Shown here in pieces: positions 1 to 8,176 of a DNA stretch of 64,000 bases. The translations under genes and the position numbers were made by a program. Under the pieces are notes generated by a model that was not told the origin of the DNA, did not search any database, and saw only the letters and a list, made by a program, of their open reading frames with translations. Positions within the stretch are counted from its first letter, which is position 1. Every line of letters starts with the position of its first letter. This stretch comes from CACIIZ01 sp045565285. GTDB taxonomy: Bacteria > Pseudomonadota > Alphaproteobacteria > Rhodobacterales > Rhodobacteraceae. The stretch covers positions 62,001-126,000 of the forward strand of contig JBJLFR010000007.1 of assembly GCA_045565285.1 (NCBI GenBank), in the 5' to 3' direction.

Positions 1-78
1 AAGTGAATCAGAATAACTAAAGCTACTCATGGTAATAAAAATGATTACAGCTAAAAAAAAATTAAGAAACTTCAACAT
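1..78 (-). CDS. soxD: SoxD, sulfite/sulfane dehydrogenase cytochrome c subunit (5' end only)
   Basis: A minus-strand reading frame begins with ATG at 78 and stays open to the window edge (26 codons). The visible part is MLKFLNFFLAV followed by a hydrophobic run and a polar SFSYSDS stretch, a typical Sec signal peptide. Its start lies inside the 3' end of soxC (17-base overlap), implying translational coupling. In known sox operons the gene directly after soxC is soxD, the c-type cytochrome that takes electrons from the SoxC molybdenum centre. No heme motif is visible, because the mature part lies outside the window. The SoxD name therefore rests on position and signal peptide, not on homology. 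Confidence 0.7.
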   Translation of the reverse strand, partial: MLKFLNFFLAVIIFITMSSFSYSDSL

Positions 79-1327
79 TTTCAGTAATTCCATCATTATC
101 AACTGCCCATGTTTGTATTCCATTATTATGGTATATTGAATTTTCTCCTCTAACAGATCTTAATTGATCCTTTGTAGGTTGAACATATCCTGTATCATCT
201 TGTGCACGACTTTGTAAAAGAAGGGGTTTCCCACTCCAATTAAATTCAAAATAAAAACGATGCATTGATTTACTATCCGCAGGACCACTCAATCTAGCTT
301 CCCTCCAATTTATTCCCCCATCAATACTTACATCTACTTTTTGGATCTTTCCACGACCAGACCAGGCAACACCTGTAATTACAGTAGGCCCTTTACCATG
401 AGAAATTGGAGCTTGAGGACTAGGGTTTGTAATTACTGACTTAGCATCCATTTCCCAAGTAAATCTTCTAGCTTTTCCATCACTGAATAAATCTGTGTAT
501 TTTGAAGTTTCTTCACGATGATGCCAAGGCAAATCACCTACTTCTATTCTTCTTATCCATTTAACCCACATATTCCCTTCCCAGCCTGGCACTACCAGCC
601 GAACAGGGTATCCTTGTTCAGGTCTTAAAGATTCTCCATTCATTTTGAAAGCAATTAAACAATCATCCATTGCTTTTTCTATTGGGATAGATCTTGTCAT
701 AGCGGAGGAATCAGCACCTTCAGCTAAGATCCATTTTGCATTACTTTTTAAACCAACTTCTTTTAAAATATCTTTTAACTTTATTCCAGTATATAAAACG
801 TTATGTATCATTCCATGAGTGAATTGACATCCGTTTAGTTGAGCCCCTCGCCATTCCATTCCTGAATTAGCTGCACATTCCAGAAAGTAAAGTTTATTTA
901 CTCTTGGGAATCTATTGAGATCACTTAAGTCAAAAACAGTATCTTGTTTTACAAGACCGTTTATCATAAGTCTGAATTTTTTTGGATCAAGAATAGCTAC
1001 TCCACCATGATGTCTTTCGAAGCAAAGACCATTAGGAGTAATAGTTCCATCTAATTCATGTAGTGGAGTAAAATTTACTGAACTTGTTGAATCAGCAGTA
1101 AGCCAAGGCACATTACGTCTTATGACATGTTTTTCATATTCACTTGGATATCCATAAGGACTAGCATCAACTCCATCACCAAGTTCACTATTCCAATCTT
1201 GTATTTCTGTAATAGCCTTATCATCTTTAATAGATGAAAAAGCCTTATTACTTGAAATTAATGCCGATCCCACAGCTAACGAACCTGCAACAAATTTTCT
1301 TCGAGAAGTCTTAATTTTTCTTGTCAT
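62..1327 (-). CDS. soxC: SoxC, sulfane dehydrogenase molybdenum subunit
   Basis: This is the molybdopterin subunit of the periplasmic SoxCD complex, which oxidises the sulfane sulfur left on SoxY-cysteine. The protein has 421 residues, the usual family size. The N-terminus has a twin-arginine-type signal (SRRKFVAGS, residues 8-16), as expected for a cofactor protein folded in the cytoplasm. The sulfite-oxidase domain follows, with the molybdenum-ligand cysteine probably C151 in FLECAANSGMEWRG. The C-terminal part (about residues 310-400, GVAWSGRGKI and VDVSIDGG) matches the Mo-co dimerisation domain. A GGAGATAT ribosome site precedes the ATG. The gene lies 40 bases after soxB and overlaps soxD. 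Confidence 0.95.
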   Translation of the reverse strand: MTRKIKTSRRKFVAGSLAVGSALISSNKAFSSIKDDKAITEIQDWNSELGDGVDASPYGYPSEYEKHVIRRNVPWLTADSTSSVNFTPLHELDGTITPNGLCFERHHGGVAILDPKKFRLMINGLVKQDTVFDLSDLNRFPRVNKLYFLECAANSGMEWRGAQLNGCQFTHGMIHNVLYTGIKLKDILKEVGLKSNAKWILAEGADSSAMTRSIPIEKAMDDCLIAFKMNGESLRPEQGYPVRLVVPGWEGNMWVKWIRRIEVGDLPWHHREETSKYTDLFSDGKARRFTWEMDAKSVITNPSPQAPISHGKGPTVITGVAWSGRGKIQKVDVSIDGGINWREARLSGPADSKSMHRFYFEFNWSGKPLLLQSRAQDDTGYVQPTKDQLRSVRGENSIYHNNGIQTWAVDNDGITENVEVS

Positions 1328-1367
1328 TATATCTCCATATGTAAGATGATAATAATATATATTGTAA

Positions 1368-3059
1368 TTAACCTGTTACAACTTTTACAGAATTATTTTT
1401 TTCCAATTGAATGACTTTCTTTCTTTTAATGTAATTTTCAACTAATTCCCAAACTGGAGGACCTTGTGTATTTTCATTCACAGATGCCCACCCACCAACT
1501 TTATAATTCTTTTCAGAATCAATTTTATCGCCAGTCTTTAAAATTGTCATCTCAGAAATTCTTTTACCTTGAGGTTTATTGATGTCAATTTTATAACCCA
1601 TACCACCAACTCTTACCATATCTCCACCTTGTTGATAATATGGATCTGGGTTAAATAAATTGTCGGCAACATCTTCTAATATGATTTTAATTGTATTACC
1701 TGTCATTTCAGTCAAATAAACTTTAGGATAACTCATAGCTGTCGCATTAAAAATATCTTCTCTAGTTATTTTACTTCCTGGTATTAAACTTGGTCCCCAT
1801 CTAAAACCTGGAGATAAAGCGATATCTGCACCTCGTTCTTCGATAATGGCATCACATATTAAATCATCCCAAGTACCATTAAAGTTCCCTCTCCTATATA
1901 ATACAGAATTTGTTTCTCCAATCTCTTCTTTTAAAACTGATTGATGAGGTTCTCGTTCATTCTTTATTAGGTTTCTCATTTCTTTATCTGAAGTAATAAC
2001 GTCTGAAAAAATTGGTATCAATCTATACTTATAATCTTTAATACCTTTATCTACATTTAAATCAATTCTACTTAAAAACTTGCCATTACTACCAGATGCA
2101 ATTAATAGCGTTTTATCTACAATAATTGGTTTTGGGAGTGCATCATGTGTATGTCCACAAAATATAACATCAATACCTTTTACTCTTGATGCTAATTGTC
2201 TATCAACATCAAACCCATTGTGGGACAATAATACTACTAGATCTGCACCTTTATCCTTAACCTCATTTACAAGTTGTTGAATATTTTTTTCTCTTATACC
2301 AAATGAAAGTCCAGGAAACATCCAGGATGGGTTCGCTATTGGCATGTAGGGAAAAGCCTGTCCAATGATTGCAATATTTTTACCATTTTGTTCAGAAAAG
2401 GTATAGGGATCAAAAGCTCTTTCATCCCATTCAGTATCAAATATATTAGCTCCTAGGAATGGAAAATTTATGTGATTTTCAACCAAGTCCATCACTCTTT
2501 CGATACCTAATGTGAATTCCCAATGGCTAGTCATTGCATTAACTCCTAGTAAGTTAAAAGCTTTAACCATATCCATACCATTTGTTTTTAAAGCAGTGTA
2601 ACTTCCTTGCCAAGTATCTCCACCATCCAATAATAAGGCATTGGGTCTCTCTGATCTTATGGATTTCACTACTGTAGCAATTCTATCAAGTCCCCCCATT
2701 TTCCCGTAGGTTCTTGCCAGGTCAATGAACCCTTCAGAAGAGAGAGAATAAGCTTCAGCACTATTTGTTGAAATATTAAAATAATTTAGAAATTCTTTTC
2801 CTGTTATGTGGGGAGGTTTCCCAATTACATTTCCAACACCTAAATTTATATCTGGTTCTCGAAAATAAACTGGTTTTAACTGACCATGCACATCTGTAAT
2901 ATGCATAATTGTTACATTGCCAACACTTTTAAAATCCAGAAGGTCTTTTTCAGAAATTTTCTGTTTTGCAATCAGTTTTGATGAGTTGCTAAATCCTAAA
3001 GAACCTAAAATAAAAGATGTCGCAATAGAAGCTTGTAAAAAATGTCTTCTTGCAATCAT
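1368..3059 (-). CDS. soxB: SoxB, thiosulfohydrolase
   Basis: SoxB hydrolyses the sulfonate from the SoxY-cysteine adduct, releasing sulfate in the periplasm. A metallophosphatase domain comes first (ITDVHGQ near residue 55, LLDGGDTWQGS, LLSHNGFDVD, CGHTHDALP), followed by a 5'-nucleotidase-type C-terminal domain. I place the start at the ATG at 3059, because the product then opens MIARRHFLQAS, the usual SoxB twin-arginine signal. The frame extends 10 codons upstream to a TTG at 3089, but that extension runs through a hairpin. A GGGG lies about 11 bases before the ATG. The length of 563 residues is normal for the family. Confidence 0.95.
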   Translation of the reverse strand: MIARRHFLQASIATSFILGSLGFSNSSKLIAKQKISEKDLLDFKSVGNVTIMHITDVHGQLKPVYFREPDINLGVGNVIGKPPHITGKEFLNYFNISTNSAEAYSLSSEGFIDLARTYGKMGGLDRIATVVKSIRSERPNALLLDGGDTWQGSYTALKTNGMDMVKAFNLLGVNAMTSHWEFTLGIERVMDLVENHINFPFLGANIFDTEWDERAFDPYTFSEQNGKNIAIIGQAFPYMPIANPSWMFPGLSFGIREKNIQQLVNEVKDKGADLVVLLSHNGFDVDRQLASRVKGIDVIFCGHTHDALPKPIIVDKTLLIASGSNGKFLSRIDLNVDKGIKDYKYRLIPIFSDVITSDKEMRNLIKNEREPHQSVLKEEIGETNSVLYRRGNFNGTWDDLICDAIIEERGADIALSPGFRWGPSLIPGSKITREDIFNATAMSYPKVYLTEMTGNTIKIILEDVADNLFNPDPYYQQGGDMVRVGGMGYKIDINKPQGKRISEMTILKTGDKIDSEKNYKVGGWASVNENTQGPPVWELVENYIKRKKVIQLEKNNSVKVVTG

Positions 3060-3082
3060 TTGTTGCGTGTCCCCATTAAAAA

Positions 3083-3115
3083 ACCCCAAAATCTAATTTT
3101 ATACGATCTTGGGGT
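3083..3115 (-). terminator. Hairpin plus T-run between soxA and soxB (possible attenuator)
   Basis: Two 11-base arms, at 3083-3093 and 3105-3115, are complementary apart from one mismatch and enclose an 11-base loop. On the minus strand the stem ends in GGGG and is followed by TTTTTT, the layout of an intrinsic terminator. It stands inside the sox operon, just ahead of the soxB start at 3059. This suggests partial termination or an RNA-processing/stability point rather than the end of the operon. The call is from sequence only. Confidence 0.5.
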
Positions 3116-3154
3116 AAAATTTTAATATTATTATAGAATAATGGTTAGAGTTTT

Positions 3155-4003
3155 TTAATTCCTAACGGAAGGTGTTTCGGATGATAAACCATTGCCTCTT
3201 GATGCTACATAAAGTTCAAGTGCTCTAAATTCGTCACCTCCCACCTTGTGGGGAGTTGCTCTTATATTTTTCATACAACCTTTAAACCTAGCATGAATAG
3301 AGTTTAGTTTAGCATTCTTCAACCTATATGTAGGAAATCCGTTAATTTGACCTTGACTTAGGTGATCTGCACGAATCATCACTCCATAGTTTTCTTCATG
3401 ACAATTTGCACATGACATATCCAATTGCCCTACTCTTGTATAAAATAATTCTTTTCCTAGTTCCCACATTGGTTGAACTTCACCATCAATCTTAACACTC
3501 ATTTTCATGCCTCTAGACTGTAAGCCAATCAAAGCAACTATTGAGTCCATTGGGGCCTTTCCCCATTTCAATGGTTCAGCACCCATTTGTTCAGTTCTAC
3601 AATTATTTACATGATCTTCCATAGACCATAAAGCACCAGCCGAAGCATTCCACTTAGGCATTACAGTTCTAAGACCTTTAAATTCGGAAGCATCTCCATG
3701 GCAAGAAGCACAAGATTTATTATTTGTACCTTCGACTTTATTCCAAAGGTCAATACCTTTATCTACAAATATCATACCTGGGTTTTCAAAGTCGTCCATT
3801 TGTAGAGATTGCGTTTCCTTAATACGAAATGTCCATCCTGACCTAATTTCGTCAATATTTTCCATATGGCTTGGCGCTTTAGTTCTTGTTAATATAGATT
3901 CACCTTCTACTATTAGTTCAGCACTTTCATCGGCTGAAACAAAAGAAAAATTCAAACCAAAAATCATAACAACAGTTATGAATATTTTTTTCGAAAAAGT
4001 CAT
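3155..4003 (-). CDS. soxA: SoxA, diheme cytochrome c (L-cysteine S-thiosulfotransferase subunit)
   Basis: With SoxX, this protein forms the SoxXA enzyme that oxidatively couples thiosulfate to the cysteine of SoxY. A signal peptide (about residues 1-24, ending SFVSA) sends it to the periplasm. Two heme-binding motifs are present, CASCH (C98, C101, H102) and CANCH (C198, C201, H202), so it is the diheme form. C135 (NNCRTEQM) and C243 (RFKGCMKNIRA) sit where SoxA has its axial or catalytic cysteine-persulfide ligands. The length of 282 residues is typical. It follows soxZ after 13 bases. Confidence 0.96.
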   Translation of the reverse strand: MTFSKKIFITVVMIFGLNFSFVSADESAELIVEGESILTRTKAPSHMENIDEIRSGWTFRIKETQSLQMDDFENPGMIFVDKGIDLWNKVEGTNNKSCASCHGDASEFKGLRTVMPKWNASAGALWSMEDHVNNCRTEQMGAEPLKWGKAPMDSIVALIGLQSRGMKMSVKIDGEVQPMWELGKELFYTRVGQLDMSCANCHEENYGVMIRADHLSQGQINGFPTYRLKNAKLNSIHARFKGCMKNIRATPHKVGGDEFRALELYVASRGNGLSSETPSVRN

Positions 4004-4016
4004 CTCATCCCCTTAA

Positions 4017-4346
4017 CTAGCTTACTGTAATTTTTTTTGTTTTCTCATATACTGATCCATCATCATCGTACCATGAAAATTTAAATTCTCCACTTTCAGG
4101 AACTATTGCTTCAAATTGAAAGTATGGATTTACTGATATTCCAGCTTTAATATCAAAATCCACTACATTTGAACCATTGAAATCACAAGTAAATCTATTG
4201 ATGATGGATTGTGGTATTTTATTTCCGTCAGCATCTTTTCTTAATCCAGTTTCCATTTTGTGACTAATTAATGTTTTTATGGTTATAGATTCTCCTGCAG
4301 CTGCTTGCTTAGGAACTTTTATTCTTGGTTTTACACCTTTTGCCAT
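4017..4346 (-). CDS. soxZ: SoxZ, sulfur carrier complex subunit
   Basis: SoxZ pairs with SoxY to form the carrier on which thiosulfate-derived sulfur is processed. The 109-residue product opens MAKGVKPRIKVP and carries the family's SHKMETGLRKDADGN segment and a short Ig-like beta fold (FDIKAGISVNPYFQF, FSWYDDDGSVYEK). It has no signal peptide, as is usual for SoxZ. From knowledge of the family, it is exported together with SoxY, whose twin-arginine signal serves the heterodimer. It lies 21 bases after soxY, preceded by an AGGAGAGATA ribosome site. Confidence 0.96.
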   Translation of the reverse strand: MAKGVKPRIKVPKQAAAGESITIKTLISHKMETGLRKDADGNKIPQSIINRFTCDFNGSNVVDFDIKAGISVNPYFQFEAIVPESGEFKFSWYDDDGSVYEKTKKITVS

Positions 4347-4367
4347 CTTTATCTCTCCTTATTCTAA

Positions 4368-4802
4368 CTATCCGCCACAGCCACCAATGGTGACTTTAAC
4401 TGTTTTTATATCTTGAATAAAACTCCCATCTTCCAATTTTGCAATTGCTAAGACTTCTTGTGTTTTTCTCAATCTTATTCTTGTAGAAGCAGATTGGGTT
4501 GCCGATAAAGGACCAAATTTAAATGTTATGACATCAGGCCCTGGATTACCTAGTGCCAATATTTTTATAGCAGTAGCTTTTTTAGACTCGACCCCAATAG
4601 GTACTGTATTACCATTCTCTGCAATCTCTGGTGTTGTTAGCATTATATCACCAGAGCCTACACTAGCTCCCCCAGTAAATTCTTTTATAATATCCTCAGC
4701 TGATTGACCATCATCTGTTTGAGCTAATAAATTTAAAGGTAATAGTGAAGATGTAGCAAAACCTGCGCCCATCACTACTATTTTTCTCCTATTAATTTTC
4801 AT
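4368..4802 (-). CDS. soxY: SoxY, covalent sulfur carrier protein
   Basis: SoxY carries the sulfur intermediates on a single cysteine near its flexible C-terminus. The product ends exactly in GGCGG (C142 of 144), the hallmark swinging-arm motif. The N-terminus (INRRKIVVMGAGFATSSLL) is a twin-arginine signal with a double arginine and a hydrophobic core. Residues 60-135 form the SoxY immunoglobulin-like domain. The gene lies between soxX and soxZ with short gaps, preceded by a GGAGAGA ribosome site. Confidence 0.97.
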   Translation of the reverse strand: MKINRRKIVVMGAGFATSSLLPLNLLAQTDDGQSAEDIIKEFTGGASVGSGDIMLTTPEIAENGNTVPIGVESKKATAIKILALGNPGPDVITFKFGPLSATQSASTRIRLRKTQEVLAIAKLEDGSFIQDIKTVKVTIGGCGG

Positions 4803-4826
4803 ATGTTTCTCTCCAGCTTAATTCTG

Positions 4827-5285
4827 TTATTCTTTTAATGTTTGAAGATATGCAAGTACATCTTCGACTTGTTGGGCTTTTAAAATTGTTTTTCCTACAA
4901 ACTTTTTCAAAGTCCTATTATATCCACTATCCTTGTAAAATGAAGGCATTATAGTGCCTTCGAATACTTTCTTAGAATTCACAAGCATACCACGAAGTTC
5001 TGCAGCAGTCCATCGATCAGCTACACCATCTAAAACTGGCCCTACTTCTCCATGAAAAGTTTGTTCAGACATTTCAGAGTTAACATGACAAGCCAAACAA
5101 TTACCCTGTTTTCTATTCATGAAAACTTTTCTACCATTGGTAGGATCTCCAGAAACTCCAGTCAGTGAAGCATTAACGGCGCCATATTCATCAGCTATTA
5201 CCTCAGATGGTGCTATTTCAGCAAAAGAAGCTCCTGAAAAGAAAATAATAAATGAGAATGAAAATAAAAATTTAAATTTAATCAT
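4827..5285 (-). CDS. soxX: SoxX, monoheme cytochrome c
   Basis: SoxX is the small electron-accepting subunit of SoxXA and passes electrons on to the respiratory chain. A signal peptide covers residues 1-22 (ending SGASFAE). One heme site, CLACH (C63, C66, H67), follows the RKVFMNRKQGNC segment. M113 in GTIMPSFY is the probable axial methionine. The C-terminal helix (QQVEDVLAYLQTLKE) is the usual cytochrome c ending. The length of 152 residues is normal. The ATG is preceded by a GAGG site. Confidence 0.95.
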   Translation of the reverse strand: MIKFKFLFSFSFIIFFSGASFAEIAPSEVIADEYGAVNASLTGVSGDPTNGRKVFMNRKQGNCLACHVNSEMSEQTFHGEVGPVLDGVADRWTAAELRGMLVNSKKVFEGTIMPSFYKDSGYNRTLKKFVGKTILKAQQVEDVLAYLQTLKE

Positions 5286-5348
5286 ATTATAAACCTCAGC
5301 TACCTTAAATTTAAAATTACAGTTGATTTTGTAATTATATATTTAATG

Positions 5349-5903
5349 CTAACTGTTATTTAAACTTCTTGCAATAAATTTTTGGAGATGCTCTTCCCCA
5401 TCATAACCTTTTAATAAAACCCAGTCTAAAAGTAGGTTAGTAGTACCCTTGGCAAAAGCACCCGGCATCGTTACAACTGAAGCTTTTGCGGCAGTAGTAT
5501 TTTCATTTACTTGCTCTGGTAAAAACATAACAGTAGGAGTAAACATTATTCCCCATTTTTTTACTATATCTTTTTCTTTAAGTGTCTCTCCGTCAAAATC
5601 TGTTACCTCTAAATCTCCAAATATATTAATTCTAATTACAAAATAATCATCTTGTAATTTGGATGCTATTTCAGCAATGGAATATACCTTTTCATGCATT
5701 TTTTTACAATATCCACATCCTTTTTGCTCAAATAAAATCATCAATCTTTTTTGATCTTGGTTAGCTTCTTCTAAGTCCTCTCTCAAATCTTTAAAAGTTT
5801 CAATAATCCAAGGTTCTTCATAAAGCCCATCTTCTCCAAGTACTAATGCGTTGGCATTAATAGGTAGTATAAAGAATAAAAAAATCACAAATATTTTTTT
5901 CAT
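5349..5903 (-). CDS. soxW: SoxW, periplasmic thioredoxin-like protein
   Basis: A signal peptide (residues 1-19, ending INANA) precedes a thioredoxin fold with the redox motif CGYC (C63-C66) after MILFEQKG. The pattern GxMFTPTVMFLPE contains the cis-proline expected in this fold. In Paracoccus-type sox loci soxW lies between soxV and soxX, exactly as here. There it is thought to receive electrons from SoxV to keep periplasmic Sox proteins reduced. It starts 17 bases after soxV. It could equally be labelled a SoxW-type thioredoxin/DsbE-like protein. The context supports SoxW. Confidence 0.88.
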   Translation of the reverse strand: MKKIFVIFLFFILPINANALVLGEDGLYEEPWIIETFKDLREDLEEANQDQKRLMILFEQKGCGYCKKMHEKVYSIAEIASKLQDDYFVIRINIFGDLEVTDFDGETLKEKDIVKKWGIMFTPTVMFLPEQVNENTTAAKASVVTMPGAFAKGTTNLLLDWVLLKGYDGEEHLQKFIARSLNNS

Positions 5904-5920
5904 ATTTTTCTCTTAGTTTT

Positions 5921-6661
5921 TTATCCCAAATTCGAAAAACTTGGGAAAGTTTCAATAAGCCAAAAAGATAATAAGGACATATTATTACTTACTATTAAAA
6001 AAGCAAATATTAATAGAAAAACACCCATACTTTTTTCAAAATAGCTCATAAACTTTTTATTTTTTTGTATTAGTGATAGAAAAGGTTGGGTAAAAAAGGA
6101 GGCTAACATAAAAGGAATTGTCATAAAAAGACCATATGTAAATAAAAGTAAAGCTCCATGAAATAAACTATTCTTATCAGCAGCTATAAATAAAACTGTT
6201 GCTAATGCAGGTCCTACACATGGTGTCCAACCAAATCCGAATGCTATACCCATTAAAAAACTTCCAATAAATTTTGAAGGGGTGAGTTTTGTTGAAAACC
6301 TAAACTCTCTATAGAAGAATGAAAATTTAAACAGTCCTAGAAAGTGTAATGCAAAAATTGATAATATTAATGCTGCTAGGATATTTAGTTCTGGTCTGAA
6401 TTGTCTGAATAATTGACCAATTGAAGACGCAGCTAAACCCATTAGCATAAAAACTAAAATGATACCTGAAGAAAAAAATACAGTATTAATTATTAATTTT
6501 TTTCTTAATTTAAAATTAAACGAGCCTTCATTTTTAAATTCTTCCATTGAAATTCCAGCCAGATAACATAGGTAAAATGGCACTAACGGTAAAACACAGG
6601 GGGAAAAAAAAGAAAGTATTCCTGCTAAAGCAGCCCCGCTATAACTAATACTTATGTCCAT
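5921..6661 (-). CDS. soxV: SoxV, CcdA-type transmembrane thiol-electron carrier
   Basis: The 246-residue product has about six hydrophobic segments and the CcdA/DsbD-beta signatures SFFSPCVLPLVPFYLCYLAG (C22, C32) and FGWTPCVGPALAT (C148). The paired cysteines C22 and C148 shuttle electrons from cytoplasmic thioredoxin across the inner membrane. As first gene of the soxVWXYZABCD run it probably feeds SoxW and SoxS. A housekeeping CcdA serving cytochrome c maturation is the alternative. Position in the locus favours SoxV. A divergent 78-base region separates it from soxS. Confidence 0.88.
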   Translation of the reverse strand: MDISISYSGAALAGILSFFSPCVLPLVPFYLCYLAGISMEEFKNEGSFNFKLRKKLIINTVFFSSGIILVFMLMGLAASSIGQLFRQFRPELNILAALILSIFALHFLGLFKFSFFYREFRFSTKLTPSKFIGSFLMGIAFGFGWTPCVGPALATVLFIAADKNSLFHGALLLFTYGLFMTIPFMLASFFTQPFLSLIQKNKKFMSYFEKSMGVFLLIFAFLIVSNNMSLLSFWLIETFPSFSNLG

Positions 6662-6739
6662 AGTTCAAACTTTACATTTTTATAATTATTTAAGTATATA
6701 ATATTTATTCTATAATTTACATATTTTATTCAAAAAAAA

Positions 6740-7132
6740 ATGAAAACTTTAATCAATAATCGCTTATTATTTTTATTAATATTATCATTTCAAATTTCTA
6801 TTTCTAACTTATCTTTTTCTAATTCATTTGATATTAAATTGTTAATGATTGATGATACTGGTTGTCCTTATTGTGATCTTTGGGATGAAGAAATTGGGTA
6901 TAATTATTCTAAAACTGAAGAAGGAAGATTAGCTCCACTTATCAGGCATCATTTTGGCGAATTATTACCAATCGGAATTGTTTTAAATTCTGAACCAGTT
7001 TTTACTCCAACTTTTATACTTTTGCAAAATAATATAGAAAAATATAGGTTTGAGGGGTATTCAGGAGAGGAATTTTTTTGGTCTTTTTTAAATGAATATA
7101 TTGATAAAATAATTAGTAACCAAAAAAAATAA
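6740..7132 (+). CDS. soxS: SoxS, periplasmic thioredoxin of the sox locus
   Basis: The 130-residue protein has a signal peptide (residues 1-28) and then a thioredoxin-like fold with CPYC (C42-C45). The stretch WDEEIGYNYSKTEEGRLAPL and the later FTPTFILL and FEGYSGEEFFW match the SoxS family closely. SoxS is needed for full thiosulfate oxidation in Paracoccus, where it keeps SoxY in its active thiol state. As in that organism it is transcribed away from soxVW. The usual partner repressor gene soxR is not next to it, so regulation must come from elsewhere. Confidence 0.85.
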   Translation: MKTLINNRLLFLLILSFQISISNLSFSNSFDIKLLMIDDTGCPYCDLWDEEIGYNYSKTEEGRLAPLIRHHFGELLPIGIVLNSEPVFTPTFILLQNNIEKYRFEGYSGEEFFWSFLNEYIDKIISNQKK

Positions 7133-7192
7133 TCAAGTTCAAATTTTGGTATTCTTTTTGCAATGATAAATTCAACCATAGGAGATATCATC

Positions 7193-7390
7193 ATGAACAC
7201 AAAACAGCCCTCAGATTTAATAGTAGAAGTTTTCGCAGTTGCAGTATCAGAATTGGTAGCTCTTGGTTTATCTAGGGAGGAAGCAGTCTTAGGATTGTTA
7301 AGTCAAGCTGCAGTTCAGGCAAACCCTGGTGCTATGGTCCATGCTGCTGTTTTGCATCAAAAATTTCATTCTGATTTTGTTGAAACATAA
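7193..7390 (+). CDS. Small conserved-looking protein of unknown function, next to soxS
   Basis: This is a 65-residue protein with no cysteine, signal peptide or membrane segment. The start is the ATG at 7193, 7 bases after a GGAGAT ribosome site. The frame opens 10 codons earlier, but no good site serves that start. It looks like a small alpha-helical protein: SDLIVEVFAVAVSELVALG, then LSREEAVLGLLSQAAVQA, then AMVHAAVLHQKFHSDF. It follows soxS by about 60 bases on the same strand, so it may be co-transcribed. I do not recognise a family. Confidence 0.75.
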   Translation: MNTKQPSDLIVEVFAVAVSELVALGLSREEAVLGLLSQAAVQANPGAMVHAAVLHQKFHSDFVET

Positions 7391-7398
7391 AACAGCTA

Positions 7399-8070
7399 TC
7401 AAAAGCCTATAAATTTTGCTACTTCATTAAGAGAAGCTCTTTCAGTTTTTAATTTATTAATTTCGCTAGCAGGATTCATATAACCCATTGCTATTCCACA
7501 AAAAAGCATCAAGTTCTTTGGTGCTTTAGTATGTTTATTAACCAAATTATGAAATGATGCCCATGATTCTTGTGCACAAGTATCTAAATTATTTTCTTTT
7601 GCTAAAAGTAATAAACTCTGGACGAACATTCCAACATCTGACCATTGTGGATAGCCCATAGTTCTATCAATATAAACAAAGATACCAATAGGAGCACCAA
7701 ATAATTCAAAATTTTTTTTGAATTGTTCTCTTCTCTTTTCTTTGTCTTCTCTATTTATTTTTAGAATTGAGTATAGATCTTCTCCACATTTAAAACGCCT
7801 TTCAATATAAATCTTTGGTAAATTTTTTGGATAAATTTCATATTCTGTTGGATGGCCTTTAGGAAATTCTAGGATATCCTTTTTAATTTCCTTAATTAGA
7901 TTTCTTAAGTTTTTATCTGCAAGGACAAAGACTTGCCAAGGTTGAAGATTGCCTCCAGATGGAGATTTCCCTGCTTTTTTAATTATATTTTTTATAATTT
8001 TTTTATTTACTTTTTGGGATAAAAAAGAACGACAGCTTATTCTGTTGTCAAGGGCTTCAGAAACTTTCAT
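7399..8070 (-). CDS. Nitroreductase-family FMN oxidoreductase
   Basis: The product of 223 residues opens with the family's VSEALDNRISCRSF and has KKAGKSPSGGNLQPWQVFVL (FMN phosphate and ring contacts) at about residues 32-51. It also has WSDVGMFVQSLLLLAKENNLDTCAQES and FCGIAMGY near the C-terminus. The family reduces nitro compounds, quinones or enones with NAD(P)H. The substrate here cannot be read. The gene converges on the small gene at 7193-7390, with an 8-base gap. Confidence 0.9.
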   Translation of the reverse strand: MKVSEALDNRISCRSFLSQKVNKKIIKNIIKKAGKSPSGGNLQPWQVFVLADKNLRNLIKEIKKDILEFPKGHPTEYEIYPKNLPKIYIERRFKCGEDLYSILKINREDKEKRREQFKKNFELFGAPIGIFVYIDRTMGYPQWSDVGMFVQSLLLLAKENNLDTCAQESWASFHNLVNKHTKAPKNLMLFCGIAMGYMNPASEINKLKTERASLNEVAKFIGF

Positions 8071-8176
8071 AGAATAAATCCTATTAAATCAATTGATTAA
8101 AAAAAATATAATAATGACTGCTTTTTCAATTGATATAAAGATAATTTTTATTACCTCAAAACTTTATTAGGTAGTT

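Noticed and set aside
3060..3089. Longer soxB start at TTG 3089
   Set aside because: The extra ten residues run through the hairpin and T-run. The ATG at 3059 gives the standard MIxRRxFLQ twin-arginine start.
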